A DNA stretch of 8,425 nucleotides. Origin: JANOAR01 sp031411235. Lineage in GTDB: Bacteria > Verrucomicrobiota > Verrucomicrobiia > Verrucomicrobiales > Verrucomicrobiaceae. Below the pieces are notes generated by a model. That model did not search any database and was not told the origin of the DNA. It saw only the letters and a program-made list of their open reading frames with translations. The stretch is from contig JANOAR010000005.1 of the NCBI GenBank assembly GCA_031411235.1, positions 1 to 8,425 of the forward strand, read 5' to 3'. The translations under genes were made by a program, and so were the position numbers. Shown piece after piece: positions 6,806 to 8,425 of this stretch. Numbering within the stretch: position 1 is the stretch's first letter; each line of letters opens with the position of its first letter.

Positions 6806-8149
6806 ATGATTTCCTTTTTGAAGCCCGCGCCTGCCATCGAGCGACTGCCTGCCGAGCGCATCGACTCAGAGTATCGGCGGCTGCGTCGCCAGGTGTTCAT
6901 CGGTATCTTCATCGGTTACGCGGCTTATTACTTGGTGCGGAAGAATTTCTCGCTCGCGATTCCCGACATCCTGAAGGACTACCCGCAGTACTCCAAGGCC
7001 CAACTCGGCTCGGTGATGACGGGGCTGTCCATCGCTTATGGCTTCTCGAAGTTCCTCATGGGCAGCGTCTCGGATCGCAGCAATCCGCGCTACTTTTTGC
7101 CCTTGGGGCTGCTGCTCTCCAGCGCTGTGCTGCTGGTGTTTGGCTTGGTAAAAGAGGTGTATCTCTCGCTCACGGTCATGCTGGTGCTGCAAACGATGAA
7201 TGGCTGGTTCAATGGCATGGGTTGGGCTCCGTGTGGTAAGACGATGGTGCATTGGTTCAGCACGAAGGAGCGCGGCAGAGCGGTGTCGGTATGGAACGTG
7301 GCGCACAATGTGGGCGGCGCACTGGTGGCCACCATCGCACTCGCGGGTGTGACTTTATTTGGCGACTGGGGTGCCAAGTTTTACTTCAATGCCATGGTCT
7401 CGGCGTGCATCGCCGTGCTCGCTTTTTTACTGATCCGCGATACCCCGCAGAGCTGCGGCTTGCCGCCCGTGGAGGAATATAAAAACGACTACCCGCCCAA
7501 CTACAGCGCCGAACACGAGCGCACGTTCAGCTTCCGCGAAATCTTCATGGAGCATGTCTTCAGCAATGGAAAATTATGGGCCATCGCGGTGGCGAACGCG
7601 TTTGTCTATTTTGTGCGGTACGGCGTGGTGGACTGGATTCCCACTTACATGCAGACGGCGAAACACTTCAGCTTCCAGCAGTCCAGCACCGCCTGGGCTT
7701 TGTTTGAGTGGTCGGCAGTGCCGGGCACGATTCTCTGCGGCTGGATGTCGGACAAGGTCTTCAAATCCCGCCGCGCCCCTGCGACCATTCTGTTCATGAT
7801 CCCGACGCTGCTCGGCCTCATCGTCTATGGCTTGAATCGCCATGGCCCGCTGTGGATCGACCTCGCGGCCCTCATCACCATCGGCTTTTTCATCTATGGG
7901 CCGATCATGCTCATCGGCCTGCAAGCCCTCGACATGGTGCCGAAAAAAGCCGCAGGCACGGCGGCGGGTTTCACAGGCTTCTTCGGCTACGTCTTCGGCT
8001 CTGCCATCGCGGGCACGGGCGTGGGCTGGATCGCGGATCACTGGGGCTGGGGCGGCGTCATCATCGTCATGTGTATCTGCGCCGTGCTGACGATGGTCTT
8101 CAGCGCGTTGACGTTGAGCCATCGCGCGGAAAGCTCCGCCTCCTCATAA
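6806..8149 (+). CDS. glpT: Glycerol-3-phosphate:phosphate antiporter GlpT (major facilitator superfamily)
   Basis: This 447-residue inner-membrane protein should import sn-glycerol-3-phosphate in exchange for inorganic phosphate. It matches, from memory, E. coli GlpT along its whole length: ISFLKPAPAIERLPA at the N-terminus, YAAYYLVRKNF, IAYGFSKF, MGSVSDRSNPR, RDTPQSCGLPP followed by EEYKNDYP in the central loop, CGWMSDKVF and KKAAGTAAGFTG. The substrate-site residues of the family are present: Arg45, Lys82 (E. coli Lys80), His167 (E. coli His165) and Arg271 (E. coli Arg269). About twelve hydrophobic segments are visible, six before and six after a cytoplasmic loop near 211-256. The ATG at 6806 is chosen because it gives the same N-terminal length as E. 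coli GlpT. A GTG at 6800 in the same frame would add two residues. No good ribosome-binding site precedes either start. No glpQ, glpD or glpK lies beside it. A hexose-phosphate or phosphoglycerate carrier of the same family is less likely given the GlpT-specific loop. Confidence 0.95.
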   Translation: MISFLKPAPAIERLPAERIDSEYRRLRRQVFIGIFIGYAAYYLVRKNFSLAIPDILKDYPQYSKAQLGSVMTGLSIAYGFSKFLMGSVSDRSNPRYFLPLGLLLSSAVLLVFGLVKEVYLSLTVMLVLQTMNGWFNGMGWAPCGKTMVHWFSTKERGRAVSVWNVAHNVGGALVATIALAGVTLFGDWGAKFYFNAMVSACIAVLAFLLIRDTPQSCGLPPVEEYKNDYPPNYSAEHERTFSFREIFMEHVFSNGKLWAIAVANAFVYFVRYGVVDWIPTYMQTAKHFSFQQSSTAWALFEWSAVPGTILCGWMSDKVFKSRRAPATILFMIPTLLGLIVYGLNRHGPLWIDLAALITIGFFIYGPIMLIGLQALDMVPKKAAGTAAGFTGFFGYVFGSAIAGTGVGWIADHWGWGGVIIVMCICAVLTMVFSALTLSHRAESSASS

Positions 8150-8162
8150 GCCCGCGCCGGGC
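8150..8162 (+). terminator. GC-rich hairpin directly after the glpT stop
   Basis: GCCCG (8150-8154) and CGGGC (8158-8162) pair around a CGC loop, starting at the first base after the TAA stop of glpT. The stem is short, five pairs and all G-C, and is followed by AAG rather than a T-tract. It may help end or protect the glpT transcript, or it may be chance in GC-rich DNA. If it does not terminate, glpT and the helicase gene 103 bases downstream could share a message. Confidence 0.25.
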
Positions 8163-8252
8163 AAGTGCGCCGCCAGTGACCGTGGAGCGTGACACACCCC
8201 GAAACCGTGCCACACTCTGCGCCGCTCATTTCCCCTGCCCTGCTTTTCCCTC
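8163..8252 (+). promoter_or_regulatory. Leader region of the helicase gene with paired CGTGNCACAC near-repeats
   Basis: Two copies of a 10-base near-repeat, CGTGACACAC (8188-8197) and CGTGCCACAC (8206-8215), lie 18 bases apart, start to start, 38-65 bases before the predicted ATG. Such spacing on roughly the same DNA face could mark a binding site for a regulator. The first copy also contains GTGACA, a -35-like hexamer, but no convincing -10 follows at 16-18 bases. The last 25 bases before the start codon are pyrimidine-rich (TTTCCCCTGCCC and TTTTCCCTC), with no Shine-Dalgarno motif. This is weak evidence and either reading is a guess. Confidence 0.2.
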
Positions 8253-8425
8253 ATGATTTCGGTCTCCGACTCCACCCTCGAATCCCTTGGCCCCATGGGG
8301 CCGCCCTTGGTCGAGCGGATGAGCATCGCGTTCTCAGAGACGGGGGTCTTCGCCAGCTCAAAGGACTTCGAGTATCGCCCGCAGCAGCAGCAGATGGCGG
8401 TGCTGGTAAGTGAGGCGCTGGAGGG
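8253..8425 (+). CDS. Probable DinG-type (XPD-like) ATP-dependent DNA helicase, N-terminus only
   Basis: The frame opens at ATG 8253 and stays open to the window edge, giving 57 complete codons. After a variable leader, residues 24-57 read SIAFSETGVFASSKD, then FEYRPQQQQMAVLVSEALEG. This fits the Q-motif region that begins DinG/YoaA-type superfamily 2 helicases, where a phrase of the form F-x-Y-R-P-x-Q-x-x-M-A precedes the first ATP-binding motif. Enzymes of this family unwind DNA with a 5' overhang, or R-loops, and usually carry an iron-sulphur cluster, but the Walker A motif and cluster cysteines lie beyond the window. Other in-frame ATGs are at 8295 and 8319. The last of these would sit just before the conserved block, so the true start is uncertain. 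No Shine-Dalgarno sequence is present at the first ATG. Other helicases sharing the RPQQ motif cannot be excluded. Confidence 0.65.
   Translation, partial: MISVSDSTLESLGPMGPPLVERMSIAFSETGVFASSKDFEYRPQQQQMAVLVSEALE

Noticed and set aside
6796..7239. ATG at 6796 opening a 147-codon frame over the start of glpT
   Set aside because: It is out of frame with the clear GlpT protein and encodes a His/Arg/Ala-rich shadow sequence.
3157..7761. Exact 15-base match GTCGGACAAGGTCTT at 3157-3171 and 7747-7761
   Set aside because: It falls within coding sequence on different strands (TPR protein and the SDKVF motif of GlpT), has no repeat-like flanks, and is most likely chance.
1..8425. Search for tRNA, rRNA, CRISPR arrays, transposases, toxin-antitoxin or defence genes
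   Set aside because: No such features were seen. All sequence is accounted for by four genes and gaps shorter than 120 bases.

Overview
The window is an ordinary-looking stretch of GC-rich bacterial chromosome (roughly 60% G+C by eye), densely coding, with no tRNA, rRNA, CRISPR array or insertion sequence. The very large exported tetratricopeptide-repeat (TPR) protein, the lack of Shine-Dalgarno sequences at all three visible starts and the gene mixture suggest a member of the Planctomycetota/Verrucomicrobiota group, most likely a verrucomicrobium. This is an inference from style, not from a marker gene.

Layout: (1) bases 1-197, plus strand, the C-terminal end of a beta-class carbonic anhydrase (Can type), whose start and zinc ligands lie outside the window. 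(2) A 52-base convergent gap with a bulged hairpin that reaches into the next stop codon. (3) Bases 250-6687, minus strand, one uninterrupted gene for a 2145-residue secreted alpha-helical TPR protein of unknown function. It fills three quarters of the window. (4) A 118-base divergent gap whose only AT-rich spot probably holds promoter signals. (5) Bases 6806-8149, plus strand, a full-length glpT, a glycerol-3-phosphate:phosphate antiporter of the major facilitator superfamily. (6) A 103-base gap with a GC-rich hairpin directly after the glpT stop and a pair of 10-base near-repeats. (7) From 8253 to the window edge, plus strand, the N-terminus of a probable DinG-type (XPD-like) helicase.

The four genes do not form a recognisable pathway: carbonate chemistry, an exported scaffold-like protein, organophosphate uptake and DNA repair. 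They are arranged convergently, then divergently, then co-directionally, and no operon is evident, although glpT and the helicase gene could be co-transcribed. I did not find a convincing new multi-gene system. The most interesting structure is a nested palindromic element of about 130 bases (743-870) lying inside the TPR coding frame. It is read through as a Ser/Thr/Asn/Pro-rich linker unlike the rest of the protein and resembles a dispersed palindromic repeat that has settled in a coding sequence.
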